This document shows, piece by piece, positions 8,630 through 17,404 of a stretch of DNA of 64,000 nt (the first letter of the stretch is position 1; every line of letters begins with the position of its first letter). The notes under the pieces are model-generated. The model was given only the letters and a program-made list of their open reading frames with translations, did not search any database and was not told the DNA's origin. The position numbers and the translations under genes are program-made. The DNA is from Actinoplanes sp. L3-i22 (GTDB lineage: Bacteria > Actinomycetota > Actinomycetes > Mycobacteriales > Micromonosporaceae): NCBI RefSeq assembly GCF_019704555.1, contig NZ_AP024745.1, forward strand, positions 938,501 through 1,002,500, written 5' to 3'.

Positions 8630-10822
8630 TTCCCGGCGCAGCCGCCCCACCTCGGCGAGCCGGTCGTGCCGCCCCTCCGCGACCAGGAACAGATCCGCGG
8701 CCCGGTCCAGATGGGCCTCGGCGCCCCGCCGGTCGTCCCGGCCCAGCGCGATCGCGGCCATCGCCAGGTACGCCTCGCCGGAGTGCCCCACGTCGTCCCC
8801 GGCCTCGAAGTCGTCGACCGCCGCGGCCAGCGTCGCCAGCGCCCGGTCCGCCTCACCCCGGTCGGCCAGCACCATCCCGAGCTGGGTCCGCAGGTAACCG
8901 CGGATCGCCACCCCGGGCAGGTGCTCGGCGGCCCCGGTGCGCCACCGGTCCAGCGCCGCCTCCAGCACGTTCCGCGCGGCGTCCAGGTCGCCCCGGGCCC
9001 GCAGCACCTCGGCCTGCGCCCGGGCCACCACGACCCCGGCCAGCCGCTCGCCGGTGGCCGCGAAGATGTGCTCGGCCTCGGCGAGGTGGGCCGTGGCGCT
9101 CGCGATGTCGCCGCGCGCGGCGAGGACCGCGCCGAGATAGCGCAGCGCCCATCCGACGGCGGCCGGGTCGCCGGCCGCCCGGCCGAGCCGCAGCGCGTCG
9201 CGGTGGTGCTGCTCGGCGTCCTCCGGGCGGCCCAGGGTCACCCGCAGCGCCCAGCCCAGATTGTTCTCCTGCGCCGCCTCGGCCCGCCGGTCGCCGAGCG
9301 CCCGGGCGGCGTCCACCGCCAGCTGGAAGACCTCCGGCCAGGGCAGAGCTCCGTGCCGGCGCTCGGAGTACCAGTACAGGTCGCCGGCCGCGGTCAGCAC
9401 CGCGGCAGGCCGGCCGGCGGCGGCGGTGTGCCGGACCGCCCACCAGAGCGCGATGTGCTCCCGGTCCAGCCAGGCCAGCGCGTCCCGCGGCCCGGCGAAG
9501 CCGGCGCCGGCCGGCCCCGGGTTCTCCGGGTCCAGCCAGGATCCGGCGTCCGAGCAGCGCCGGAGCAGGTGCGCGGCGAGCCGGTCCCGGGCCGCGAGCC
9601 GGACGGCCGGGTCGTCCTCGGCGGCGGCCCGGTCCCGGGCGAACAGCGCCAGCAGGTCGTGTTGGGTGTACCCGCCGCTGGTCCGGGCCGGCTCGACCAG
9701 CCCGGCGTCGGCGAGCGTGTCCAGGATCCGTTCGGCGGCCGGCTCCCCGATGTCGGCGAGCGCGGCCACCACCTCGGGGGAGTAGGCCGGCAGCGGCGCC
9801 ACCGACATCCGCCGCAGCGCCCGCCGGGCCGGCTCGTCCAGCAGCCGGTACGACAACTCGAACGCGCTGCGCACCCCGACGTCCCCGACGTGCAGCCGAT
9901 CGAGCCGGTGCCGTTCGTCGCGGAGCTGGTCGGCCAGCGACCGGACCGTCCACTCCGGCCGGATGACCAGCCGGTTCGCCGCGACCCGCAAGGCCAGTGG
10001 CAGCCCGCCGCAGAGCCGGCCCAGGTCGGCCGCGGCGAACGGCTCCCCGTCGATCCGCCGCGCCCCGACCGCCCCGCTGAGCAGCTGCCGCGACTCGGCG
10101 TCGGTGAGCACGTCCAGGGTGATCCGCTCGGCGGCGGACAGCCCGCCCAGCCGGCTGCGGCTGGAGACCAGGGTGAGCCAGCGCGCCCCGGCCGGCAGCA
10201 GCGGCCGGACCTGCGCCTCGTCCCGGGCGTTGTCGAGGACGAGCAGCCCGCGCCCCCGGTTGGTGACCGTCCGGTACGCCGCGAGCCGTCGCGCCGTGGT
10301 CTCCGGCAACGGCCCGTACCGCAGTGCGGTCAGCAGCTGTCCGAGCGCGTCGGCGGTGCCGGCCGGCTCGTCGTCCATGCCGCGCAGCGCGACGTAGAGC
10401 ACGCCGGCCGGGAAGCGTGCCGCCATCTCGTGCCCGGCCTGCACGATCAGGCTGGTCTTGCCGACCCCGGGCGGCCCGGCGACCACGACCGTGCGCACGC
10501 CGTCCGCGTCGGCGAGCTCCTCGATCCGGCGGAACTGCGTCCGGCGGCCGACGAAGTCGGGCAGGGCCGCGGGCAGCGAGACCGGGCCGGTCACGGCCGG
10601 GCGGGCGGCGTCGAGGAGCCGGGCCCGGTCGGCCGGGCCGAGCCCGAGGCAGCCGGCGATCAGCTCCAGGGTGGGGCGCCGTGGCCGGGTGACCTTGCCG
10701 AGCTCCAGGTTGCGGACGGTGCGGACGGCCACTCCGGCGAGCTCGGCGAGCTCCTCCTGGGTGTGGCCCGCCGCGACCCGGTGGCGCCGCAGAACCGCGG
10801 CCAGTCCATCGACAGTCGTCAC
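8600..10822 (-). CDS. XRE-HTH / NB-ARC / TPR STAND regulator
   Basis: A 740-residue signal-transduction ATPase. An N-terminal XRE HTH (about 5-70) is followed by an NB-ARC NTPase with P-loop GPPGVGKT (116-123), Walker B LLVLD (193-197) and GLPLAL (273-278), then a winged-helix linker and C-terminal TPR-like helices rich in Ala. STAND proteins of this layout are common actinobacterial regulators that switch on ligand binding. GTG start at 10822, only 16 nt downstream of the DUF4157 gene on the same strand, so it probably shares a transcript with DUF4157 and the radical SAM gene. Confidence 0.88.
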   Translation of the reverse strand: MTTVDGLAAVLRRHRVAAGHTQEELAELAGVAVRTVRNLELGKVTRPRRPTLELIAGCLGLGPADRARLLDAARPAVTGPVSLPAALPDFVGRRTQFRRIEELADADGVRTVVVAGPPGVGKTSLIVQAGHEMAARFPAGVLYVALRGMDDEPAGTADALGQLLTALRYGPLPETTARRLAAYRTVTNRGRGLLVLDNARDEAQVRPLLPAGARWLTLVSSRSRLGGLSAAERITLDVLTDAESRQLLSGAVGARRIDGEPFAAADLGRLCGGLPLALRVAANRLVIRPEWTVRSLADQLRDERHRLDRLHVGDVGVRSAFELSYRLLDEPARRALRRMSVAPLPAYSPEVVAALADIGEPAAERILDTLADAGLVEPARTSGGYTQHDLLALFARDRAAAEDDPAVRLAARDRLAAHLLRRCSDAGSWLDPENPGPAGAGFAGPRDALAWLDREHIALWWAVRHTAAAGRPAAVLTAAGDLYWYSERRHGALPWPEVFQLAVDAARALGDRRAEAAQENNLGWALRVTLGRPEDAEQHHRDALRLGRAAGDPAAVGWALRYLGAVLAARGDIASATAHLAEAEHIFAATGERLAGVVVARAQAEVLRARGDLDAARNVLEAALDRWRTGAAEHLPGVAIRGYLRTQLGMVLADRGEADRALATLAAAVDDFEAGDDVGHSGEAYLAMAAIALGRDDRRGAEAHLDRAADLFLVAEGRHDRLAEVGRLRRELRRQDARTR

Positions 10823-10838
10823 CCTGGAATGATCGCAG

Positions 10839-11417
10839 TCAGGCTCCGGTCACTGTGCTCGGGCCACCCGATGCGATCCGCCGGGCGTTCGCCTCGGCCT
10901 CGCGCTCGCCGGCGCCGCCCGGGTCGGTCACGTCGACCCCGCCGACCGTCGAGCCGGCCGCGGTGATCGGTTTGACCACGTGGGTGAGCTCGTGGATCCG
11001 GGTCTCCGTGGACTGACTGCCGGCTCCGTACACGATGGAGTCGCCGATCGTGAACGCCTTCGCCTCGACGGCGGCCGCGGCCCGTTCGGCGGCCGGCCCG
11101 CGGAATTCCCGCACGCCGGAAAGGTCGGAATTGAAGGTCGACTCCATCTCCCGCTGGAAGGGCGTCTCCAGCGGCTGACCGCTGCCCCGCAGGGCCGTCT
11201 CGACCAGCCGGTCCGCGGTGTCCGAGCCGCCGTGGCCGCAGCCGTCGCCACATCCGGCGTCGTGGCTGCGCGCGGCCAGCAGCTCACCGACCGCGCGGTT
11301 GCCGACCATCCGCTGCAGGGCGGGCAGGTCCAGGGCGCCCGCCGCCGGTCGCCCGGTGGGTGCGGCCTTCGGCCCGGACTCGGAACGCCTCTCGGCCGGT
11401 TGCCGGTTGCTGCCCAC
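10839..11417 (-). CDS. DUF4157 (eCIS core domain) protein with HExxH motif
   Basis: A 192-residue protein. A disordered Pro/Arg-rich N-terminus and a Cys/His/Gly-rich patch (about 53-64) precede a DUF4157 domain (about 78-150). The domain carries the family core GQPLETPFQREMES, then AFTIGDSIVYG and the zinc-protease-like HELTH at 142-146. DUF4157 proteins are strongly associated with eCIS loci and are thought to be cargo, cargo linkers or processing proteases. The catalytic-type HExxH is intact. GTG start at 11417. The gene sits in an operon between a radical SAM maturase (101 nt upstream) and the STAND regulator (16 nt downstream). Confidence 0.88.
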   Translation of the reverse strand: MGSNRQPAERRSESGPKAAPTGRPAAGALDLPALQRMVGNRAVGELLAARSHDAGCGDGCGHGGSDTADRLVETALRGSGQPLETPFQREMESTFNSDLSGVREFRGPAAERAAAAVEAKAFTIGDSIVYGAGSQSTETRIHELTHVVKPITAAGSTVGGVDVTDPGGAGEREAEANARRIASGGPSTVTGA

Positions 11418-11518
11418 GCGCGCACCATCCCCTCACGCCACGGTCGTCCGGCCCGACGGTAGCCCGGATCGTTCCCGGTCGTCCCGGTTCCGGCCCGGAC
11501 GGGCAGGCAAACGTGCCC

Positions 11519-12676
11519 TCAGGGTCGCCGCAGATCGGCCGCGACGCGCCGCTGCACGTGCCGGATCAGCGCGGCCAGGTCGGCGCAGTAGACCGAGGGG
11601 TTGCGAAACCCATCGGGGGAGCGGTAGCGGTGCGCGTAGTGCCCGCCGCCGCAGACCTGATGCAGCGGGCAGGCCCGGCACCCGTCGCACAGCGCCTCGG
11701 CGCCGATCTGCCGGGCGGCCACGCCGGGATGCTCCAGCACCGCGTCGAAGTCGTGGTCGAAAACGGTCCGCCCGGTGGCGCACGCCCCGGGGTACGCCGA
11801 CTTCAGCGAGTCGACCAGCTCGATCGCGCCGTCGGTCTCCACCACGATCACCGCGACCGGGCTGAGGCCGACCTGCTCGGACCGGCCGGCGCCGCCCAGC
11901 AGCAGCGTCATCACGTCCTCGAAGAGGCGGATCGAGGTCTCCTGGCGGGGCGCGTCGTACCAGCGGTCGAAGATCGTGATCAGCCAGGGCGCGTACGCCA
12001 CGGCCGGCGGGCCGTCCCAGTTCGCGTGCGGGAGCAGCAGGTCGATCGCCGGCGGCCGGTACCGCAGCAGGGCCTCGTAGCAGGCGATCGGATCGGTCGC
12101 CGGGTCGATCACGCAGAGCAGCCCGGCGAACAGCTCGGCCGGCAGCAGCCGCAGCGCCCGGTCCACGCCGGCCGCGCTGCCCCGCCCGTCGCTCCGGTGT
12201 CGCCGCAGGTCATTGGCGGCCGCCGGGCCGTCCAGGCTGACCCCCACCCGCACGCCGTGCCGGCGGAACACCGCGACGGCCGCCTCGTCGAGCAGCGTCC
12301 CGTTCGTCTGGATCAGCACGTCGAGCCGCCGCCCGGCCGGGAACGCCGCCCGGAAGTCGCCGATCAGCTCGTCCAGCCGCGCCGCCCCGGCCAGCAGCGG
12401 CTCGCCGCCGTGCAGCACGAGACGCATCCCGGCCAGGTCGTGCGCGTCGGCGTGGGCGGCCGTCCGCTCGGCGGCGAGCCGCCAGGTGCGCTGATCCATC
12501 ACGGTCGGCCGATCGCGCCAGGACTGGTCGGCCATGGTGTAGACGTAGCAGTAGTCGCACGCCAGGTTGCACCGCTGGTGCACCTTCAGCACCACGTCCC
12601 GGAACGGCGTCGGCCGCCATCCGCCGCGCTTGAGGGCACCCACGTCCAGTGCCGGATCCGGCCACCCGCCACTCAT
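11519..12676 (-). CDS. FxsB-like radical SAM/SPASM peptide maturase
   Basis: A 385-residue radical SAM enzyme. The [4Fe-4S]-SAM motif CNLACDYC (C36, C40, C43) is followed by the HGGEPLLAG segment. A C-terminal SPASM cluster region follows, with Cys at about 330, 333, 336, 342 and 364, and the HRYRSPDGFRNPSVYCADL pattern typical of FXSXX-COOH system maturases. Such enzymes make cyclophane or other crosslinks in ribosomal peptides. ATG 12676 was chosen because GGGAGAGG lies just upstream; an ATG at 12708 is less likely. No FxsA-type precursor gene is visible in the flanking gaps; the immediate downstream neighbour is DUF4157. Confidence 0.85.
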   Translation of the reverse strand: MSGGWPDPALDVGALKRGGWRPTPFRDVVLKVHQRCNLACDYCYVYTMADQSWRDRPTVMDQRTWRLAAERTAAHADAHDLAGMRLVLHGGEPLLAGAARLDELIGDFRAAFPAGRRLDVLIQTNGTLLDEAAVAVFRRHGVRVGVSLDGPAAANDLRRHRSDGRGSAAGVDRALRLLPAELFAGLLCVIDPATDPIACYEALLRYRPPAIDLLLPHANWDGPPAVAYAPWLITIFDRWYDAPRQETSIRLFEDVMTLLLGGAGRSEQVGLSPVAVIVVETDGAIELVDSLKSAYPGACATGRTVFDHDFDAVLEHPGVAARQIGAEALCDGCRACPLHQVCGGGHYAHRYRSPDGFRNPSVYCADLAALIRHVQRRVAADLRRP

Positions 12677-12753
12677 CCGGATCCTCTCCCTGTTCGCCGC
12701 CCGTTGCATGCTAAGAGCCTTGAGACCCAAAACCCATTTCCGGTACGGCGGAA

Positions 12754-12788
12754 GCCCCGCCCCAGGCGCACGGCGCCGCGGGCGGGGC
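12754..12788 (-). terminator. GC-rich hairpin after leuA
   Basis: Arms GCCCCGCCC (12754-12762) and GGGCGGGGC (12780-12788) are perfectly complementary with a 17-nt loop. It starts 7 nt after the leuA stop and lies before the radical SAM start, so it probably separates the two transcripts. There is no U tract, as is common for actinobacterial terminators. Confidence 0.6.
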
Positions 12789-12794
12789 AGCGGC

Positions 12795-14378
12795 TCAGAC
12801 GGTGGAGTGCGCGCTGCGGCGGGCGGCGCTGGTGACCGCGGCCTGCCGGGCCGCGGCGGACGTCGCGGCCACCCCCGCACCCCAGCGTTCCGCCCGGCCG
12901 ATCCGGCAGCGGACGTACGTGATCACCCCGTCCCGCCAGGGATGCGTGACCTCCTCGACCACCCGGACCCCGTCCAGGTCCACCGAGAAGCCGGGCGTGA
13001 CCAGGTATTCGTCCCGGAACAGCGCCCACAGCCCGGCCGCGCTCAGCTCCCCGCCGGCGGCCTGGCCCTCGCTCGCCGCCTGGGCCAGCGCGCCCACCTC
13101 GGCCCGCAGCCCGGCCGGCAGGTCCAGCCCGTGCCCGGTCCGCAGCAGGTACGCCACCCCACCCTTCCCGGACTGGCTGTTCACCCGGATCACCGCCTGG
13201 TACGACCGGCCCACGTCGACCGGGTCCACCGGCAGGTACGGCACCTCCCACGGCGCCTGTGACGGCTCGACGCCCAGCTCGGCGGCGCGCTTGGCGTGGA
13301 AGATCAGCCCCTTGTCGATGGCGTCCTGATGGGTGCCGGAGAACGCCGTGTACACCAGGTCCCCGGCGTACGGGTGCCGCTCCGGCACCGGCAGCCGGTT
13401 GTAGTACTCGACCGTCCGGCGGACCTCGTCGATGTCGGAGAAGTCCAGCTTCGGGTCGATGCCCTGGGCGTACAGGTTCATCGCCAGCGTGACCAGGTCG
13501 ACGTTGCCGGTGCGCTCGCCGTTGCCGAACAGGCAGCCCTCGACCCGCTGCGCGCCGGCCAGCACGGCCAGCTCCGCGCAGGCCACGCCGGTGCCGCGAT
13601 CGTTGTGCGGATGCACCGACAGGATCACGTCGTCGCGCCGGTCCAGGTGCCGGCTCATCCACTCGATCTGGTCGGCGTAGACGTTCGGCGTGGCGATCTC
13701 GACCGTGGCCGGCAGGTTGTGGATGACCGGCCGGTCCGGCGTCGCGTCCCACCGTTCGGTGACCGCGTTGCAGACCTCCAGCACGTAGTCCGGCTCGGTC
13801 AGGTTGAAGACCTCCGGACTGAACTCGAACCGGGTGTAGGTGCTCCTCAGCCGATCAGTCGCGGACAGGATCACGCCCGCCGCGTCCAGGATCCGGGCCG
13901 TCAGCTCGCTCCGCGACGCCCGTAACACCACGTCCCGCCAGGTCGGCGCGGTCGCGGTGTACATGTGCACGACGGCCTTCGGCAAACCATCAACTGCTTC
14001 GACGGTACGGCGGATCAGATCGTCCCGTGCCGCGGTGAACACCACCACGGTCACGTCGTCCGGGACCAGGTCGTCCCGTTCGGCCAGCAGCCGGACGAAG
14101 TCGAAGTCCAGCCCGCTCGCCGACGGGTAGCCGACCTCGATCTCCTTGAAGCCCATCGCGACCATCATCCGGAACGCCCGCAGTTTGCGCTCGGCGTCCA
14201 TCGGCTCCGCCAGCGCCTGGTTGCCGTCGCGCAGGTCGACCGGCACCCACAGCGGGGCGGCGGTCTGCCGCCGGGTCGGCCAGGTCCGGTCGGTGATCGG
14301 TACGCCGACCCGCTCGTGCGCGGGGCGGTAACGGTGGAACGGCATCGGGCTGGGCTGCTGGGGATTCCAATTGATCAT
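12795..14378 (-). CDS. leuA: 2-isopropylmalate synthase
   Basis: A 527-residue enzyme of the long actinobacterial LeuA type, catalysing condensation of acetyl-CoA with 2-ketoisovalerate, the first step of leucine synthesis. Signatures are [13 protein letters not shown] (metal and substrate loop), the IEVGYPSAS segment, [24 protein letters not shown] and the [16 protein letters not shown] stretch. A C-terminal LeuA dimer regulatory domain (last 110 residues or so) supports leucine feedback. The ATG at 14378 is preceded by GGAG at good distance. Upstream lies a leucine-rich leader peptide and attenuator hairpin. Confidence 0.96.
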   Translation of the reverse strand: MINWNPQQPSPMPFHRYRPAHERVGVPITDRTWPTRRQTAAPLWVPVDLRDGNQALAEPMDAERKLRAFRMMVAMGFKEIEVGYPSASGLDFDFVRLLAERDDLVPDDVTVVVFTAARDDLIRRTVEAVDGLPKAVVHMYTATAPTWRDVVLRASRSELTARILDAAGVILSATDRLRSTYTRFEFSPEVFNLTEPDYVLEVCNAVTERWDATPDRPVIHNLPATVEIATPNVYADQIEWMSRHLDRRDDVILSVHPHNDRGTGVACAELAVLAGAQRVEGCLFGNGERTGNVDLVTLAMNLYAQGIDPKLDFSDIDEVRRTVEYYNRLPVPERHPYAGDLVYTAFSGTHQDAIDKGLIFHAKRAAELGVEPSQAPWEVPYLPVDPVDVGRSYQAVIRVNSQSGKGGVAYLLRTGHGLDLPAGLRAEVGALAQAASEGQAAGGELSAAGLWALFRDEYLVTPGFSVDLDGVRVVEEVTHPWRDGVITYVRCRIGRAERWGAGVAATSAAARQAAVTSAARRSAHSTV

Positions 14379-14437
14379 GACGGTGACTCCGCATTTCGCC
14401 GGGAAAGAAGAATCGACCGGCAAAGCACGAACAGCCC

Positions 14438-14478
14438 CCACGGCGGGGAGCCGGTCGTCGGATCAGGCCCCGCCGTGG
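14438..14478 (-). promoter_or_regulatory. leuA transcription attenuator hairpin
   Basis: An exact 11-bp inverted repeat: CCACGGCGGGG (14438-14448) with CCCCGCCGTGG (14468-14478), 19-nt loop, on the leuA transcript. The 5' arm overlaps the end of the leader-peptide frame, directly after its three leucine codons, as expected for ribosome-coupled attenuation. Actinobacterial leucine attenuators before leuA are known from comparative genomics; no competing antiterminator helix was folded here. Confidence 0.7.
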
Positions 14479-14510
14479 CGGCTGAGGAGCAGCGCCACGA
14501 ATCGCGTCAC
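14463..14510 (-). CDS. leuA leader peptide (15 residues with Leu-Leu-Leu)
   Basis: GTG start at 14510, stop TGA at 14463-14465. The peptide reads MTRFVALLLSRHGGA. Three consecutive leucine codons (CTG CTC CTC) sit just before the attenuator stem, so ribosome stalling at low leucyl-tRNA should alter folding. There is no ribosome site, but a TATCGT -10 box ends 7 nt upstream of the GTG, so the leader is probably translated from a leaderless mRNA. Confidence 0.75.
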   Translation of the reverse strand: MTRFVALLLSRHGGA

Positions 14511-14517
14511 GGCCGGG

Positions 14518-14523
14518 ACGATA
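14518..14523 (-). promoter_or_regulatory. -10 box for leuA leader transcript
   Basis: On the minus strand this reads TATCGT (TAnnnT), 7 nt before the leader-peptide GTG. It fits a transcript that begins at the start codon. Confidence 0.5.
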
Positions 14524-14566
14524 CCCGACGCGGCCCGGCCGTCGAGGGGCTGCTTGGATAGTGGGA

Positions 14567-15388
14567 ATGTCCAGGACTTTGCGGATCAGCAGCCGGAACG
14601 CGACCTTCCAGCAGTGGCAGGCGCTGCTCACCAACCGCACCAAGCGGCACCGCGCCGGCGAGTTCGTGGTCCAGGGCGTCCGCCCGATCACCCTGGCCCT
14701 GGAGCACGACTGGCCGGTCCGCGCGGTCCTGCTCGACGACTCCCGCCGGCTGTCCCAGTGGAGTCACGACATCCTGGACCGGACGTCCGGCGTGTCGCGG
14801 TTCGCCCTCGACGCCGACCTGATGCGTGAGCTGGGCGGCAAGGACGAGGAGTCGCCCGAGCTGCTCGCCGTGGTGGAGATGCCGGCCGACGATCTGGACC
14901 GGCTGCCGGTCGGGCCGAAGATGCTGACCCTGGTCTTCGACCGGCCGACCAGCCCGGCCAACGTCGGCGCGCTGATCCGCTCGGCGGACGCGTTCGGCGC
15001 GTCCGGCCTGATCATCACCGGGCACGCCGCCGACCCGTACGACCCGAAGGCCGTCCGGGCCAGCACCGGCTCGCTGTTCGCGGTCCCGGTGGTCCAGGTG
15101 GCGAGCCACCGCGAGGTGGTCGACGACGTGATCGCGCTGCGCCGCGACAACATCCCGGTGGAGATTCTCGGCAGCGACGAGAGCGGCGACGTGGAGCTGG
15201 CCGACCACGACCTGACCGGGCCGAAGATGATCGTCATCGGCAACGAGGCCCGCGGCCTGAGCGGCGCCTGGCGGGAAGCCTGCGACCACATCCTGCGCAT
15301 CCCGATGACCGGCGCCGCCAGCTCCCTGAACGCCGCCGCGGCCGGCACCGTCGTCCTCTACGAGGCGGCCCGCCAGCGCCGTGCCTAG
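14567..15388 (+). CDS. TrmH/SpoU-family RNA 2'-O-methyltransferase
   Basis: A 273-residue SPOUT methyltransferase with all three trefoil-knot motifs: motif 1 FDRPTSPANVGALIRSAD, motif 2 IVIGNEARGLS and motif 3 RIPMTGAASSLNAAAAGTVV. The N-terminal about 120 residues look like a substrate-binding domain (ISSRNATFQQWQALL, FVVQGVRPI). It should transfer methyl from SAM to a ribose in rRNA or tRNA; the exact site cannot be told. ATG 14567 is preferred, with GTG 14561 possible. It is divergent from leuA. Its TAG stop shares a CTAG with the convergent oxidoreductase stop. Confidence 0.9.
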   Translation: MSRTLRISSRNATFQQWQALLTNRTKRHRAGEFVVQGVRPITLALEHDWPVRAVLLDDSRRLSQWSHDILDRTSGVSRFALDADLMRELGGKDEESPELLAVVEMPADDLDRLPVGPKMLTLVFDRPTSPANVGALIRSADAFGASGLIITGHAADPYDPKAVRASTGSLFAVPVVQVASHREVVDDVIALRRDNIPVEILGSDESGDVELADHDLTGPKMIVIGNEARGLSGAWREACDHILRIPMTGAASSLNAAAAGTVVLYEAARQRRA

Positions 15389-16479
15389 CCGGCCGGGGTG
15401 CGGGCGCCGAGCAGCTCCTCGAAGCGCTCCAGCAGGAACGTGGCCTTGAGCTGCGAGGTCTGCTCCGCGCCGAGCAGGCCGCCCCACTCCGGGGCCCAGG
15501 TCACGCCGCCGGCCGGGCCCAGGGTCAGCGCGATGCCGTCCGGGAACGGCTGATAGGCGGTGAGCGCGGCCCCTTCGATCAGCGCCCGGATGTTGGCCGC
15601 CACCAGCTCGCCGTGCGCGCCGGCCGCCCGGGCCATCTTCATCTCCGGCACCGCGGTCAGGTCGCCGACCGCGAACACCCGCTCGTGCCCGGTGACCCGC
15701 AGGTGCTCGTCGACCGCGAGCCGCCCGTCCGGCTGTCGCGCGGCGACCAGCGCGTCGCCGAGATATCCGCTGCTCACCTCGCCGCCGTAGCACGGGAACC
15801 ACAGGTCGGCGGCGAGCACGTCGCCGTCCGCGGTGGTGACCGTGAACGGGCGCACGACACCGGGCGGAACGTCCGGCGCCGCGGTCAGCTTCGTGCCGAG
15901 CAGCACGTTCACCCCGAGCGCGGCCAGTTGCGCGGCCACCTCGGTGCCGAACTCCGCGGGGAACCGGCCGCCGGCCACCGCGGGCGACGGGTCGACCAGC
16001 GTCACCGACGTCGAGGGCAGGGCCACCGCGATCTCGCCGGCGAACTCGAGGCCGATCGCCCCCGCGCCGAGCAGCAGCACCTGGCCGGCCCGCCCGAGCG
16101 CGTCCCGCACGTCACCCAGCCGGTCCAGGGCGGCGGCCCGGGTGGCGACGTCCATCCTGGACGGGAAGGGGCTGGTCGTGCCGGTGGCCAGCACCACGTA
16201 GTCGGCGTCCAGGTGGGCGCCGCTGCCCAGGTCCACCCGGCCCGGCTCGACGCGGGTCACCTGGTCGCGCACGATCCGGCCCCGGGACAGCAGACCGTCG
16301 TACGGAATGAAGATCTTCTCGGCCCAGACCGGATCGACCGCGGCGCGCAGCGCGGCGACGTTGTGCACGAACGTCTCGCGGGGTTCGACCAGCGTCACGT
16401 CGGCGACGTCGTCCAGGCCACGGGCCGCCGCGATGCCGCCGTAACCGCCGCCCACCACCACTACCTTCGGAGTTGTCAT
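15385..16479 (-). CDS. FAD-dependent pyridine nucleotide-disulphide-type oxidoreductase (NDH-2/FSP1-like)
   Basis: A 364-residue flavoprotein with an N-terminal FAD dinucleotide motif VVVGGGYGGIAAA, a second NAD(P) motif VLLLGAGAIGLEFAGE, the ATGTTSPFP segment and the FAD-binding C-terminal HERVFAVGDLTA. No CxxC disulphide or haem motif is seen. Its length fits small type II NADH dehydrogenase or AIF/FSP1-like quinone oxidoreductases; the electron acceptor cannot be assigned. The divergent regulator gene begins 100 nt away, suggesting it controls this gene. Confidence 0.88.
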   Translation of the reverse strand: MTTPKVVVVGGGYGGIAAARGLDDVADVTLVEPRETFVHNVAALRAAVDPVWAEKIFIPYDGLLSRGRIVRDQVTRVEPGRVDLGSGAHLDADYVVLATGTTSPFPSRMDVATRAAALDRLGDVRDALGRAGQVLLLGAGAIGLEFAGEIAVALPSTSVTLVDPSPAVAGGRFPAEFGTEVAAQLAALGVNVLLGTKLTAAPDVPPGVVRPFTVTTADGDVLAADLWFPCYGGEVSSGYLGDALVAARQPDGRLAVDEHLRVTGHERVFAVGDLTAVPEMKMARAAGAHGELVAANIRALIEGAALTAYQPFPDGIALTLGPAGGVTWAPEWGGLLGAEQTSQLKATFLLERFEELLGARTPAG

Positions 16480-16567
16480 GCCTCGACTTTGTGCTGGTCA
16501 AAGCGGTTCGGGGAGACCGGGACGAGGGTGGTAGCGGCAGGGCCACCCAACCGGCCCGGGTGCGGGT

Positions 16568-16573
16568 TACCGT
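16568..16573 (+). promoter_or_regulatory. -10 box, probable leaderless start of MmyB-like regulator
   Basis: TACCGT (TAnnnT) ends 6 nt before the GTG at 16580; no ribosome site is seen between. Confidence 0.45.
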
Positions 16574-16579
16574 CGATCG

Positions 16580-17404
16580 GTGAGCGAGAACGAGCTGGGC
16601 AACTTCCTGCGCGCTCGCCGGGACGAGGTGACCCCGGCCGAGGTCGGGCTGCCGCCGGGGAACCGGCGCCGCGCCCCCGGCCTGCGCCGCGCCGAGGTGG
16701 CGATGCTCGCCGGGGTCAGCGTGGAATATCTGATCCGGCTCGAGCAGGGCCGGGACAGGCACCCGTCGCCGCAGGTCATCGCGGCGCTGGCCGGTCCGCT
16801 GCGGCTGACCGTGAGCGAGCGCTCGCACCTCTACCGGTTGACCAAGGTGGCGAGCGGGTTCAGTTGTGGGGCGAACCTGCGTGATCCGGTCCGGGAGGTC
16901 CGGCCCGGCCTGCGCGCCGTGCTCGACCAGTTGGAGCCGGCCGCGGCGGTGCTGCTCAACCAGGTCGGCGACGTGCTGGCGCACACCGCGGGCTTCCGCC
17001 GGCTGGCCGGCCCGATCGGGCTGCTGGACGGCGCCGAGCCGAACCTGAACCGGTACGTGTTCACCGACCCCCGCGCGCGGCAGGCCTACCCGGACTGGGC
17101 GCACGTCGCCGACGAGCAGGTCGCCGCGCTGAAGGACGGGCCGCCCCGGCCGGATTTCGCCGCCGAGCTGACCGTGCTGGCCGGGGCGGACTTCACCGAG
17201 CGGGTGGCCCGGGTGCCGGGCCTGCCCCGGGCGCACGGGCTGGTGCGCCTGGAGCATCCGGCGGCCGGAGCGCTGCGGCTGACCTACGAGATCCTGCAGC
17301 TGCCGGGGGACGAGGGGATGCGGCTGCTGATCCAGCTCCCGGCCGACGACGCCACCGCCGACGCGCTGCGCGGGATCGCCCCGCTGCGCCTGGTCGCCGG
17401 CTAG
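16580..17404 (+). CDS. XRE-family regulator with MmyB-like ligand domain
   Basis: A 274-residue protein: N-terminal XRE HTH (about 8-75; RRAPGLRRAEVAMLAGVSVE, YLIRLEQGRD) and a C-terminal MmyB-like PAS-type domain (about 100-270; VLAHTAGFRRLAGP, DWAHVADEQVAALK). The family often controls divergent oxidoreductases or dehydrogenases, matching the flavoprotein gene 100 nt away. The start GTG at 16580 is probably leaderless. The TAG stop overlaps the convergent hydrolase stop within one CTAG. Confidence 0.9.
   Translation: MSENELGNFLRARRDEVTPAEVGLPPGNRRRAPGLRRAEVAMLAGVSVEYLIRLEQGRDRHPSPQVIAALAGPLRLTVSERSHLYRLTKVASGFSCGANLRDPVREVRPGLRAVLDQLEPAAAVLLNQVGDVLAHTAGFRRLAGPIGLLDGAEPNLNRYVFTDPRARQAYPDWAHVADEQVAALKDGPPRPDFAAELTVLAGADFTERVARVPGLPRAHGLVRLEHPAAGALRLTYEILQLPGDEGMRLLIQLPADDATADALRGIAPLRLVAG

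Noticed and set aside
12700..12740. An eight-residue minus-strand frame (MGFGSQGS) just before the radical SAM gene, considered as an FxSxx-type precursor
   Set aside because: Phe is one position off the FxSxx-COOH pattern, the peptide is far too short and it has no leader.
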